Made by a program: the position numbers and the translations under genes | In this document: positions 46,524 to 55,562 of the stretch, piece after piece | Layout of the letters: every line of letters starts with the position of its first letter | Position numbering within the stretch: position 1 is the stretch's first letter | Source of the DNA: Vibrio hangzhouensis | Lineage (GTDB): Bacteria > Pseudomonadota > Gammaproteobacteria > Enterobacterales > Vibrionaceae | Assembly: GCF_900107935.1 (NCBI RefSeq) | Contig: NZ_FNVG01000009.1 | Location: forward strand, 62,001 to 126,000 | Length of the DNA stretch: 64,000 nucleotides | Direction of reading: 5' to 3' | The notes under the pieces: model-generated | Told to the model about the DNA's origin: nothing | What the model saw: the letters and a program-made list of their open reading frames with translations, nothing else | Databases searched by the model: none

Positions 46524-47732
46524 ATGGCACCCAAGTTTCCATTAGCAAAACTGACCTTTCTAATTGCAATTTTGACTGCAGTCGGCCAAATGACTCAAAC
46601 TATGTATGTACCTTCTATTGGTCAAATGGCTCAGGAATTTGCTGTCAATCCTGCCATGCTTCAGGCTGTGATGGCGTGCTATTTGATCCCCTACGGACTG
46701 TCTCAGTTTATTTATGGACCACTATCAGACAAACTAGGACGCAAACCAATCATTATTGCGGGTTTGAGTGTCTATGTCGTTGGTGCACTAATGAGTTTAT
46801 TTGCCCAATCCTTTGAGCTCTTTCTTTTAGGCAGTTTTGTTCAGGGGGCCGGAATAGGCAGCGGCGGTGCTATGTCCAGAACATTGTCTCGGGACTGTTT
46901 TGCCGGAGACGAGTTACATCGAGCCAATAGTATCATCAGCATGTGCGTCATATTTTCACCACTCCTGGCTCCGGTCTTAGGGGGCGTGCTGACTGAAACT
47001 ATGGGCTGGCGTTCAAGCTACTTGTTTTTAACCTTATTCGCGATCGCGGTCGTGATCATTATGTGGTCTAAACTCGCAGAGACTCTGCCCGTTGATAGAA
47101 GGTCAAAAAGCTCTGCTGCAGCAAGCTACCGCTTTGTGCTGTCAGACAAACGCTTTCAGGGATATGTAATTTGTCTGGTAGCTACATTTGCCGGGGTTGC
47201 AGTGTTTGAAGCCGCGGCCGGAGTGTTGTTCGGCGGAGTGCTAAAATTGTCTGCGTTTACAGTGAGCATTTTATTTGTGATGCCTATCCCGGGTTACTTG
47301 TTGGGCGCTGGTTTTTCGTCACTCATTGCAAAGCGATATGGTCACAACGCTGCCTTTAAGTTCGGGCTACTTGCCATTGTTCTCGGAGCTGGCATCGTGT
47401 TGCTACCAGGCTTAAGTGGACTGACTGATGCGTGGACTCTCACTGCAGGTTCAACGGTGTACTTTCTGGGTGCTGGTGTTCTTTTTCCGGCAGCGACAAC
47501 CGGTGCATTAACCCCCTTCCCTAATCACGCTGGTACAGGAGGTGCCGTGTTAGGAGGAATGCAAAATCTGGGAGCTGGTCTCGCCACACTGGGCGCATCG
47601 GCTATCCCTGCAACAAGCCAGCTCCCTTTGGGCATTATTATGCTGGTTATGGCATTACTGGCTATATGGGGGCTCCATATCGCGAAACACGACAACGGCT
47701 CTGACAGCACAGGGGACGCAATTACCGCCTGA
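46524..47732 (+). CDS. emrD: multidrug efflux MFS transporter EmrD
   Basis: 402-residue 12-helix MFS antiporter of the DHA1 group. It parallels E. coli EmrD (394) along its length: VGQMTQTMYVPSIGQMAQEF at the N-terminus, the loop 2-3 motif YGPLSDKLGRKPII, MSRTLSRD, HRANSIISMCVIFSPLLAPVLGG, and TVSILFVMPIPG. Expected to export uncouplers, detergents and drugs. The ATG at 46524 lacks a strong ribosome site. Confidence 0.9.
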   Translation: MAPKFPLAKLTFLIAILTAVGQMTQTMYVPSIGQMAQEFAVNPAMLQAVMACYLIPYGLSQFIYGPLSDKLGRKPIIIAGLSVYVVGALMSLFAQSFELFLLGSFVQGAGIGSGGAMSRTLSRDCFAGDELHRANSIISMCVIFSPLLAPVLGGVLTETMGWRSSYLFLTLFAIAVVIIMWSKLAETLPVDRRSKSSAAASYRFVLSDKRFQGYVICLVATFAGVAVFEAAAGVLFGGVLKLSAFTVSILFVMPIPGYLLGAGFSSLIAKRYGHNAAFKFGLLAIVLGAGIVLLPGLSGLTDAWTLTAGSTVYFLGAGVLFPAATTGALTPFPNHAGTGGAVLGGMQNLGAGLATLGASAIPATSQLPLGIIMLVMALLAIWGLHIAKHDNGSDSTGDAITA

Positions 47733-47737
47733 TATCC

Positions 47738-47772
47738 TGTGTTCGCAGTTTACTTAATAAAGCGCGAACACA
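47738..47772 (+). terminator. hairpin after emrD
   Basis: Perfect nine-base stem TGTGTTCGC / GCGAACACA with a 17-base loop, six bases after the emrD stop. No T-run follows, so it may be a weak terminator or 3'-end stabiliser. Confidence 0.5.
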
Positions 47773-47920
47773 AATAAATACCGTACATCGGCGTGCAACC
47801 GTTCCGTCTCTCAAATATTGCTCATAATCAACAATTTATTTTCTTCTCACTCAATAATGGTAGTATGCTTAGCTGGTATTTTAAGTGATCTCTAATTAAC
47901 TCAAGGAAGAGGTTCTAGGG

Positions 47921-50014
47921 GTGAAAAAGCGTCATGAGTTTATGACAAAGTTGTTTATGATAATTACCCTCTTCTTGAGTGTTTTGGGTCTCAGCACCTC
48001 TGCGTATTCTGAACAGTCCTCACAAAGCAATGTCTATACGGTCTCTGCTAACGAGAGAGACTTTCTCGCTCGCTATATATTCTCGACCATTGAACAGCAA
48101 TCCAAGCTGACCTTTGAATACGTCGATTACCCCATTTTTCGTGAGAGACTCTCTGCCGTCGAAGATCGTAAAGTTGACTTTGTCGCAAATGTCACTTACA
48201 CCCGCTCAAGAGCGCAACGATTCCATTATTCACCACCAATAAATATCGAGCCTACTTATATATTCTCAGCCAGAGAACTGCCTTTCGATGAAATGAAGAT
48301 TATCGGCACCACCATGGGCACGGCATTCAATGACATCATCCAGCGTCACTACCCTACGAAACAAGTGCTGGGCTTCAATGACAATGACGTAGCATTTGAG
48401 AGTTTACGGGCTGACGACATCGATGGTTATATCGGCACATTTCTGCAGTTGGAGGCCTTTCTCGGTGCTGGTTTCAAAGCGACGCTAATCAACGATAAAG
48501 TGTCCATTCCTCCTGTATCTATTATCACCAACAAACCAGAAAATCTCGCTCTGTTGGACATGTTTAGCGACATCATTTCACAAGATGAAGTGCAAAAACA
48601 GATTAGAGCATACATGGAAACCTACATCGCCAACATTGCCATCGCTCAGTTACAATCTAAACTGGCTTCTACCGGACTGGATCTTAGTGTTCCTGTAATT
48701 ATCTATCTGAACCCCCGACACCCTTATGTCTACGCGGATGCCAAAGGCCAACCTACTGGTGTCTCGGTCGATTTTGCAACAGAGGTATGTAACCTCAATA
48801 AGCTGGAATGTGAGTTCATCTATAACCCTCAAGAGCTATGGGGAGACACACTCAACAAACTCAAACAAGCAGAGCGGGACGTAACCACACCAATTGCTGA
48901 CAGTCCTAGCCGACGCTTCTATCTTAACTTCAGCCGCCCATATGTCTCGATTGAAGGCGCGGTAGCCAAACGCGTGGGCTATAAAGAGGAAGTGTATAAA
49001 CACATCTCTGAATTGTTCGCAGAGAAAGTCGGCGTCGTCAAAGAGGATGTATTTGAAAAGGTGACGTCACGACTGCTGCCAAACAAAGAACTCGTCTACT
49101 ATGATGACACCGAATCTATGCTTAACGGCCTGAATTTAGGGGATATTAACTATGCCATCACCAGTCAGGTGACCTTGAATGCGCTGTTGTATGAGCATCG
49201 AATAACCAGCATCACCGAGGATAAGTTTTTCAACCCCTTTTATCAATCGGAGCTGAGCTTCGGCTTTCCCAAAACTGAGCGTGGAAAGATCCTCGCCGAA
49301 CTGTTCGACCGAACGCTGGATTTCATTGACGCGCAAACAATCAATCACCGCTATCAGGCTCCTGTGAACTGGAGAGAACTTAATGAAAAAGAGAATGACA
49401 AACGACGCCTCAACATCATCAACGCCCTTCTTATTTTACTGGCGTTGACCACGTTGCTGTTTGGCTTTATCACCAATCACAGAGCCAATCACGATGCATT
49501 AACTCGTTTGAAGAATCGACATGCTCTCAACCGAATCCGACGCCAGGCTTTAGACAAAGATCATGGGCTTATTTACATCGATCTGAATCGATTTAAACAT
49601 ATCAACGACACGTATGGACACGGTGTCGGTGATCAGGTACTTCGCTGTTATGCGAAAATCATGAAGGAGCAAATTGAAGGCCACCTTTATCGAATTGGAG
49701 GCGATGAATTTGTTGCGATCACCCCGCTGTCCGAAGATAGCCTGAATACACTGCTACCTGCATTAGAACGTTTCCGGTTTGAAGTTCGGGGACAAGACCT
49801 GATGCTGAACTTAACCGCATCTGTGGGTGTATTTTTGCCTAATATCAGTGAACTCAGCATCAAACAACTAATGATTTACACCGATTTCGCGATGTATGAA
49901 GCTAAGCGTGCCCAACATATCGGCAGCGTTGTAGTGGACAAAGATAAGCTAGACTCCCTAATTGCCATGCATGAGCCGAAAAAACGCACTCACTCTAGCA
50001 GGCCGGGAACCTAG
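47921..50014 (+). CDS. membrane diguanylate cyclase with tandem solute-binding (SBP_bac_3) sensor domains
   Basis: 697 residues. After a signal/anchor (about 8-30) come two bacterial family-3 solute-binding-like domains (about 35-235 and 240-475), then one membrane helix (about 497-515), then a GGDEF domain. The active site is intact in YRIGGDEFVAI (near residue 593), with DLNRFKHINDTYGHGVGDQVL before it. The RxxD inhibitory site is absent at the expected place. It should make c-di-GMP in response to a periplasmic small molecule. GTG at 47921 follows AGGAAGAGG; ATG at 47942 is an alternative start. Confidence 0.88.
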   Translation: MKKRHEFMTKLFMIITLFLSVLGLSTSAYSEQSSQSNVYTVSANERDFLARYIFSTIEQQSKLTFEYVDYPIFRERLSAVEDRKVDFVANVTYTRSRAQRFHYSPPINIEPTYIFSARELPFDEMKIIGTTMGTAFNDIIQRHYPTKQVLGFNDNDVAFESLRADDIDGYIGTFLQLEAFLGAGFKATLINDKVSIPPVSIITNKPENLALLDMFSDIISQDEVQKQIRAYMETYIANIAIAQLQSKLASTGLDLSVPVIIYLNPRHPYVYADAKGQPTGVSVDFATEVCNLNKLECEFIYNPQELWGDTLNKLKQAERDVTTPIADSPSRRFYLNFSRPYVSIEGAVAKRVGYKEEVYKHISELFAEKVGVVKEDVFEKVTSRLLPNKELVYYDDTESMLNGLNLGDINYAITSQVTLNALLYEHRITSITEDKFFNPFYQSELSFGFPKTERGKILAELFDRTLDFIDAQTINHRYQAPVNWRELNEKENDKRRLNIINALLILLALTTLLFGFITNHRANHDALTRLKNRHALNRIRRQALDKDHGLIYIDLNRFKHINDTYGHGVGDQVLRCYAKIMKEQIEGHLYRIGGDEFVAITPLSEDSLNTLLPALERFRFEVRGQDLMLNLTASVGVFLPNISELSIKQLMIYTDFAMYEAKRAQHIGSVVVDKDKLDSLIAMHEPKKRTHSSRPGT

Positions 50015-50071
50015 CTCCTCCCTGTCGCACTCTTTTCATGGGCCTAACTGATACAGGTCTAATAGGCGTCG

Positions 50072-52192
50072 TTAGACTTCAAAGCGGCCCACTAATTGAT
50101 CAAGGCGGGTAATTGCGTTCTGCATCAATGCCGTTCTTCTGGCTAGCTGTTTAGACTGATAATTGAGAACCTGGGTCGAGTCAGCGGCTTTTTCTGCGGT
50201 TTCACTGTGGTTACTGCTCATGTGTGCCAGATCTGTTATGGCTTCAAACAGCAGGTTGACGGACCCTTGCAAGCGATCATTTTGATGGCTGGAGTCAATT
50301 AACTGAGTATTGCTTTCGACGTCTGAGATACCTTTTGTCATCGTAGCCACCGCTTTTTCTGATTGCTGTCTAAGCTGAGACATCAGAGCGCCAATGTCTT
50401 GTGCAGCGGCCGCTGTGCGGTCAGCTAACACGCGGACTTCATCAGCCACAACAGAAAATCCACGACCATGCTCACCTGCTCTAGCAGCTTCAATAGCCGC
50501 ATTCAAAGCCAACAGGTTAGTTTGTGCTGTAATGTCCGTGATTAATGTGACAATGTCACCTATCCTTTCCATGTCACTGTTCACATCATTCACGCTCGCT
50601 GCTGACGAACGTACAATAGACTTAATTGAATCCGCGCTATTTCGTGCTTTTTCATATTCACTCTGGGCCTGCTCCACAGACTCGTTCATGAGTTCGTGCA
50701 TTTCATGAGCATTGTCATTGGCAGACTGTATCTCTTTACCTTGATGACCCGATAGCTCAACCAGCCTGGATATGGATGCGGCGGTGTCCTCGCTGGAGCT
50801 TGATAACCTTTGACTGCAACGAAACATGGATTCAGACACCTGGTTTACTTCGCGGCTGGCGTAAACCAATTCTGATACCACCGTCTCCAGATTGTCGATA
50901 AAACTGTTGGTCCATCGCCCTAGGTCTCCTGTCTCGTCAGACTTAAACTTTGACGCATCCAGTCTCTGCCTGAGATTTCCGTCACCTTCCGCCAGAACTT
51001 TCATAACACTGGTCATTTGTTCAAGGTTATGGGCCAATGGTTTGGCGGTCATTTTCTGAAACAGCCATGTCATTAGCAACGCGAATAACAACGATATGCC
51101 AGCGCCAGTGAACATGGACAACCCAATCCACTGTTGCATTAGAAGTGGCACAGCCGCCATAACGATGGCCGAAAGTAAGAAACGATGCGTGAGGCGTGTG
51201 GAGAGTGAACGGTGTCGGTGGACTTCCTCCAGATCGGATTCACACATCATGCCCCATTTATCTAACGACCCTGGCAAAGAAAATGTCACCCCTTTGCCTA
51301 TTACCGGAATATGTCGATAATCGGAATACCCCGGGTATTCAACAAAAACATTGCTGCCTTTACGAATGGTTTCTCTGATACCTGGGTGAAGTTGACCTGT
51401 GGCTGGATCGTTAAACATGACTTCAAATTCGGTATGCTTATCAATCTTGACCACACCCCAGTCCGTAGACACACCTTGTTTGAGGTTCTCTCCATGTGAA
51501 AAGGTATTGTCCTCAAAACGTGAGCGGGATAAAGCGATACCTTGTGGTATGGTCGGATCAAACCGCGACTCAACCATAAACAGATAGTTGTCTCCGGATT
51601 CACTGTAGATATGGCCTGCTTCTCGTTGAATCAGATCCCCTAATACATCATTGGGAACTCGGCCACAAAGAACTTTACTCTCTCCATGAATATTAACAGG
51701 CTGGTAAAACATTAAGGTTACTGCATCATGGAACTTTGATGACGAAGGGCCAATTTTAACTGTGTTGTCATCGATATAAGGACCATGAAGAAATGGTCTG
51801 GTTATGCCATGCTCCAGAGCTTTAACTGAACAAACCCGCCTACCCAGTGAAGCAGCATAGGTCGAGTGCGTCGTCTTACCGCTCTGATCCACGATGAATA
51901 ACTCTGAAAAATCTCTTCCTCGTTCCAATAGTAATCTCAGGGCGTCTAATTGTTCGTTTTCAGGTTTTGAGGATAAATAAAACGCCGCGTCTTCTAAAAA
52001 ACGCCACTGATTTTCAGTCCATGTGGTAAGGAGCTTAACTCGTGTCTCTGCAATGCTTTCAAACGTTTGCTCAAGTTCAGCGATTCTACTTCGATTACTA
52101 AAGCACGCGTATTTCATCGCGAGCTTACCGGTTTTCCCAAACCACGGCAGCCAGCTCTTTTCACTTTTCGTCAGATCCATCAACAACTCCAT
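50072..52192 (-). CDS. methyl-accepting chemotaxis protein with N-terminal sensor lacking a first TM helix
   Basis: 706 residues. The first ~335 residues form a soluble sensor ([20 protein letters not shown] resembles a Cache/PAS-like strand core) with no hydrophobic segment before it. A close pair of membrane helices follows (about 343-380: [15 protein letters not shown], then [17 protein letters not shown]), then HAMP and the signalling domain with [20 protein letters not shown]. The sensor would therefore sit in the cytoplasm. Ligand unknown. ATG choices are at 52192 and 52180. Confidence 0.88.
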   Translation of the reverse strand: MELLMDLTKSEKSWLPWFGKTGKLAMKYACFSNRSRIAELEQTFESIAETRVKLLTTWTENQWRFLEDAAFYLSSKPENEQLDALRLLLERGRDFSELFIVDQSGKTTHSTYAASLGRRVCSVKALEHGITRPFLHGPYIDDNTVKIGPSSSKFHDAVTLMFYQPVNIHGESKVLCGRVPNDVLGDLIQREAGHIYSESGDNYLFMVESRFDPTIPQGIALSRSRFEDNTFSHGENLKQGVSTDWGVVKIDKHTEFEVMFNDPATGQLHPGIRETIRKGSNVFVEYPGYSDYRHIPVIGKGVTFSLPGSLDKWGMMCESDLEEVHRHRSLSTRLTHRFLLSAIVMAAVPLLMQQWIGLSMFTGAGISLLFALLMTWLFQKMTAKPLAHNLEQMTSVMKVLAEGDGNLRQRLDASKFKSDETGDLGRWTNSFIDNLETVVSELVYASREVNQVSESMFRCSQRLSSSSEDTAASISRLVELSGHQGKEIQSANDNAHEMHELMNESVEQAQSEYEKARNSADSIKSIVRSSAASVNDVNSDMERIGDIVTLITDITAQTNLLALNAAIEAARAGEHGRGFSVVADEVRVLADRTAAAAQDIGALMSQLRQQSEKAVATMTKGISDVESNTQLIDSSHQNDRLQGSVNLLFEAITDLAHMSSNHSETAEKAADSTQVLNYQSKQLARRTALMQNAITRLDQLVGRFEV

Positions 52193-52492
52193 TTGATTCT
52201 AGTCCATTGATTGCACTGCAATTTATATACCCACTCACAATTGAACAAATTTGCTTCACTATTATCTAATTTCCGACTGAGAAGAGCATTTTTGTGGCAA
52301 TATCAGTGCAAACAACGCACCAAAAACAGGCAATCCGGGCACCATTCTAGTCATATCACACCAAATGAGTGCATTCACACTTGTTAACACAAAATAGCCC
52401 CATCTAACATCATGATTTGCCGACAGATAAGGCGCATTAGACCGCTGAGGATTATAATCAGGACATAGCTCCCTAAATGTAAGAGGAAAGCC
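52193..52492. other. 300-base intergenic region between the chemoreceptor and DUF3124 gene
   Basis: Divergent promoter region. An 85-codon open frame on the minus strand runs through it into the next gene, but has no ribosome site or family match and is taken as chance. TAAGAGGAAAGCC immediately before 52493 is the DUF3124 ribosome site. I see nothing else. Confidence 0.4.
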
Positions 52493-53035
52493 ATGAGAGA
52501 CAAACAGAACGCAGGTCATTTTGTGTCGATAATTTCTACAATTCTGGTTATTGGATTAGCCATTTATTTGGGCACTCTGGTCAAATCGGTAGACTCTATA
52601 GAAGAGAAACTGAGCCATCAGGCACAAAAAATTGAGCGGGTGTCTTTGCTAAACGATGAGGCTATCGATGGCGTTCAACGCTCCTACGTCCCAGTCTACT
52701 CACATATATACAGTGATGGTGGGAAAGCAGTGTTATTGGAGACGACTCTGGTGATTCGCAACACCGACCCACAGAACGCCATTAACGTCCATCGCGTTGA
52801 TTACTACAACACTAATGGTGAACTAGTTACTCAGTATATTGAAAAAGGCTACCAACTTGCTGCAATGTCTAGCTCAGAATATCTGGTCGAAAAACGCGAG
52901 GTCAGTGGTGGTGTGGGTGCAAACTTTTTAATCGAATGGTCCAACCCAGACCAGGCATCACAACCCATTTTCGAGGCTGTCATGATAGGCGCCGGTCATG
53001 GCAAAGACATCTCATTTACCAGTCGTGCTCCTTAA
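52493..53035 (+). CDS. DUF3124 domain membrane-anchored protein
   Basis: 180 residues: an N-terminal membrane anchor (about 10-30), a short coiled-coil-like stretch (SIEEKLSHQAQKIERVS), then the DUF3124 domain. That domain shows SYVPVYSHIYSDGGKAVLLETTL, VIRNTDP and VDYYNTNGELV. The function is not known; the domain is expected to be periplasmic. Confidence 0.8.
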   Translation: MRDKQNAGHFVSIISTILVIGLAIYLGTLVKSVDSIEEKLSHQAQKIERVSLLNDEAIDGVQRSYVPVYSHIYSDGGKAVLLETTLVIRNTDPQNAINVHRVDYYNTNGELVTQYIEKGYQLAAMSSSEYLVEKREVSGGVGANFLIEWSNPDQASQPIFEAVMIGAGHGKDISFTSRAP

Positions 53036-53061
53036 TGCGGATTCGCTGAAACAATAAAGCA

Positions 53062-53089
53062 AAGCCCCGCATAGTGCGGGGCTCTTTTA
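53062..53089. terminator. terminator between DUF3124 gene and TRAP binding-protein gene
   Basis: Stem AGCCCCGC / GCGGGGCT with ATAGT loop; TCTTTT follows on the plus strand and TTTG on the minus. It serves the two convergent genes. Confidence 0.85.
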
Positions 53090-53101
53090 CACGCGGGATC
53101 G

Positions 53102-54184
53102 TTAATTACTTTGCTCGTTGAGATAAGCCTGAAGAGAAATGTTGGTCCACTCCCTCATCTTAGCCAGATAACCGGCTTGAGAATCCAGAATTTCCTTTGC
53201 CAGTGCATCGCTGTCTGCTTGCTGTTTCAGCAGTTCACCGTTTGCTTGTTTCAATGCCGCAATGACTTCTGGTGGGAAGGAGCGAACTTTAATGTCTGGG
53301 TACTCAGTGCTCATCTTCGACCAGCTGTTGGCGTTCTCATGTAGCGCCTGGGTATACATGTCGAAAGCTGCTACGCGAAACGAAGTTTCCAGAATGATTT
53401 TCAAATCATCTGGCAGTGACTCCCAAACCTTTTTGTTGACCAGAAATTGTGTCTCCGATCCTGGCTCATGCCATGCTGTATAGTAATAAGGGGCTATTTT
53501 CTGAAAGCCCATACGAAGGTCAAAAGCCGGTCCCACCCATTCAAGTGCATCGATGGTTCCCCGTTCCAGTGAGGTATAGAGTTCTCCCGGAGCAATATTC
53601 GTCGGCTTTGCCCCTACCTGCGCAAGAACCTCTCCTGCAAAACCAGGTATGCGCATTTTTAAACCTTTTAAGTCTTCAACCGTGTTGATCTCTTTTTTGA
53701 ACCACCCCCCCATCTGAATATCAGAGTTACCTCCTGGGAAAGAGAGCAGATTATGTGGCGCATAAACCTGTTGCATCAACTCCAAACCGCCACCATGGTA
53801 AAACCATGAATACTGCTCCATCGTCGTCATACCAAACGGCATAGAAGAAAAATACAGTGTATTAGGGACTTTTCCTTTCCAGTAATAGGAGCTAGAGTGC
53901 CCTAAGTCGTACTGCCCCGACTTAACCATATCAAACACACCGAGCGGTGCTTTGTGTTTATTGGCGGAGTCGATTCGAATGATCAACCTGCCGTTCGACA
54001 TTTCTTTGGCCAGTTTAGCCATGTTTTTACTAGCATCACCCAGTATTGGGGTATTCGGACCCCAGGTTTCCGCTAGCTTTAATCGGTATACTTTGTCCTC
54101 TGCCTGAACACTGACAGCGGTTAATGCCGTGAGGGAGGCAAGGATGATTGTACTGACCCGGCGAATGGTTCTTTTAAATTCCAT
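53102..54184 (-). CDS. TRAP transporter substrate-binding protein (DctP family)
   Basis: 360-residue periplasmic binding protein with a signal peptide (ending VSVQAE). The DctP-type arginine-containing segment is LKGLKMRIPGFAGEVLAQVGA, followed by ELYTSLERGTIDALEWVGPAFD. The latter resembles the TakP-type group that binds 2-oxo acids, as dimers in known cases. No DctQ/DctM permease genes are adjacent in the window, so it is an orphan here. Confidence 0.9.
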   Translation of the reverse strand: MEFKRTIRRVSTIILASLTALTAVSVQAEDKVYRLKLAETWGPNTPILGDASKNMAKLAKEMSNGRLIIRIDSANKHKAPLGVFDMVKSGQYDLGHSSSYYWKGKVPNTLYFSSMPFGMTTMEQYSWFYHGGGLELMQQVYAPHNLLSFPGGNSDIQMGGWFKKEINTVEDLKGLKMRIPGFAGEVLAQVGAKPTNIAPGELYTSLERGTIDALEWVGPAFDLRMGFQKIAPYYYTAWHEPGSETQFLVNKKVWESLPDDLKIILETSFRVAAFDMYTQALHENANSWSKMSTEYPDIKVRSFPPEVIAALKQANGELLKQQADSDALAKEILDSQAGYLAKMREWTNISLQAYLNEQSN

Positions 54185-54466
54185 TTCTATGTTTCCTATG
54201 TACGTTATTGAATAGCCACCTCACAATGCTTGTTAACGATATGTATGTCAAAGTGTTATCTTAGAACCTCTCACTAAGCAATTAGCCAAATCGACTACTT
54301 TTTAACCATGACGCAGTGTGTTGTTCTGGTAGTTACCGCAACGCTCTATATTTCCCCATTCTATAGAAAGTGAAAAATATTCCGTTCTGTTTAACAAACT
54401 GATAGTTTCGTCACGAAATGTCTGTTATTAATAGCTAAATCGTTAAATATATTAATCAGATGCATT

Positions 54467-55087
54467 ATGGACTGGGCTACGCTTTCAATCTTTATTCCAA
54501 CTTTCTTCTTTGTTTCAATCACCCCTGGTATGTGTATGACTCTGGCGCTGACCATGGGCATGAGCATCGGCTACCGACGTACCCTTTGGATGATGATTGG
54601 TGAACTATTAGGCGTGGCCGCTGTATCCCTTGCGGCTATCTTGGGTATTGCAGCCATCATGCTTAAATATCCAGAAATCTTTATTGTCTTTAAGGCTGTT
54701 GGCGCGAGCTATCTGTTTTATTTGGGTATACAGATGTGGCGTTCAAAAGGCAAACTGGCGATTTCTTCGGAGGTTGAAGACGCTCCAGAACACAATGACT
54801 GGGATCTGGTTGTGCAGGGCTTTGTAACCGCGATTGCAAACCCAAAAGGCTGGGCTTTTATGATCTCTTTGTTACCACCGTTCATTGATCAGTCAAAACC
54901 TATGTTCTCACAGGTATCGATCATGTTGGCAATTATCCTGCTCAGTGAATTTGTCTGTATGACCATTTACGCAACAGGCGGTAAAGGGCTTAAGCGCACC
55001 TTGGGGAACGCCAATAATGTACGCACCATGAACCGCATTGCTGGCACGCTGATGTGCGGTGTCGGTGTGTGGTTATTTGTTGGCTAG
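54467..55087 (+). CDS. LysE/RhtB family amino-acid exporter
   Basis: 206-residue membrane protein with six hydrophobic segments and the RhtB-type N-terminus FVSITPGMCMTLALTMGMSIGYRR. AIANPKGWAFMISLLPPFI is the matching mid-protein motif. Probably exports neutral amino acids or homoserine lactone-like compounds; the substrate is not determined. Confidence 0.88.
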   Translation: MDWATLSIFIPTFFFVSITPGMCMTLALTMGMSIGYRRTLWMMIGELLGVAAVSLAAILGIAAIMLKYPEIFIVFKAVGASYLFYLGIQMWRSKGKLAISSEVEDAPEHNDWDLVVQGFVTAIANPKGWAFMISLLPPFIDQSKPMFSQVSIMLAIILLSEFVCMTIYATGGKGLKRTLGNANNVRTMNRIAGTLMCGVGVWLFVG

Positions 55088-55091
55088 ATAG

Positions 55092-55117
55092 AGGGCTCCT
55101 ACAAGGGAGCCCTTTTT
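55092..55117 (+). terminator. rho-independent terminator after the RhtB-like gene
   Basis: Stem AGGGCTCC / GGAGCCCT followed by five T, five bases after the stop codon. Confidence 0.9.
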
Positions 55118-55219
55118 GATTACTGTGTCAGGTCGATAACCATATTCATTTCACATCGCGAAATCCAAAGCGATAAAGTCAGCATCATTATTTAATCTGT
55201 CTGCTCTTAACTCCAACCG

Positions 55220-55291
55220 TCAATTAACCACAATTAAATAAAGGTTTAATTCTGCGACAGCTTGATCTCTCAATTAACCACAATTTAAATA
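55220..55291. repeat. direct repeat upstream of nirB, 50-base period
   Basis: TCAATTAACCACAATTAAAT at 55220 recurs at 55270 as TCAATTAACCACAATTTAAA, offset by 50 bases, about five helical turns. A shorter third match GTTAACCACACC lies at 55439-55450. This suggests repeated binding of one protein on the same DNA face. Confidence 0.7.
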
Positions 55292-55453
55292 TGGCTTATG
55301 TAGCTTATTTACAAGATATGTAAATTCAAAACCAATATATTCTAAAGCAACGCGTCACGTTGTAAGCACTACCCATATTTATCCCTACACCATGCAAAAA
55401 GCCGATAGTTAATGACAACTAATATAAATCAGGCGATTAGTTAACCACACCAT

Positions 55454-55470
55454 CTACCCCTTTAGGGTAG
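55454..55470. promoter_or_regulatory. putative NarP-type site upstream of nirB
   Basis: CTACCC-CTTTA-GGGTAG is a perfect six-base inverted repeat. Its half-sites fit the NarL/NarP heptamer start (TACCC). The first 15 bases are identical to the site upstream of nrfA at 24871. It lies about 14 bases upstream of an FNR-like box, as in nitrite-responsive promoters of enteric bacteria. Confidence 0.55.
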
Positions 55471-55483
55471 TTTAATTCCGTAA

Positions 55484-55497
55484 TTGATTTACATCAT
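55484..55497. promoter_or_regulatory. FNR-like box upstream of nirB
   Basis: TTGAT-TTAC-ATCAT matches the FNR consensus TTGAT-N4-ATCAA with one mismatch. It is centred about 70 bases before the nirB start, a plausible class II activator position for a transcription start near 55532. Confidence 0.6.
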
Positions 55498-55562
55498 GTA
55501 TTAATTTTCTTTCACAAATAACAATGCGCAAAGATTCGAAGAACTAACACTTAGGTATTAAT

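Larger units (their letters stand above)
55118..55562. other. nirB upstream regulatory region
   Basis: No gene. Contains a 21-base direct repeat (55220-55240 and 55270-55291), a NarP-like inverted repeat at 55454-55470 and an FNR-like box at 55484-55497. The ribosome site for nirB (ACTTAGGTATTAAT) is at its end. The sequence is strongly AT-rich. Confidence 0.7.

Noticed and set aside
52262..52519. 85-codon minus-strand frame as a gene
   Set aside because: No ribosome site, overlaps the divergent DUF3124 start, and matches no family; it is likely chance openness.
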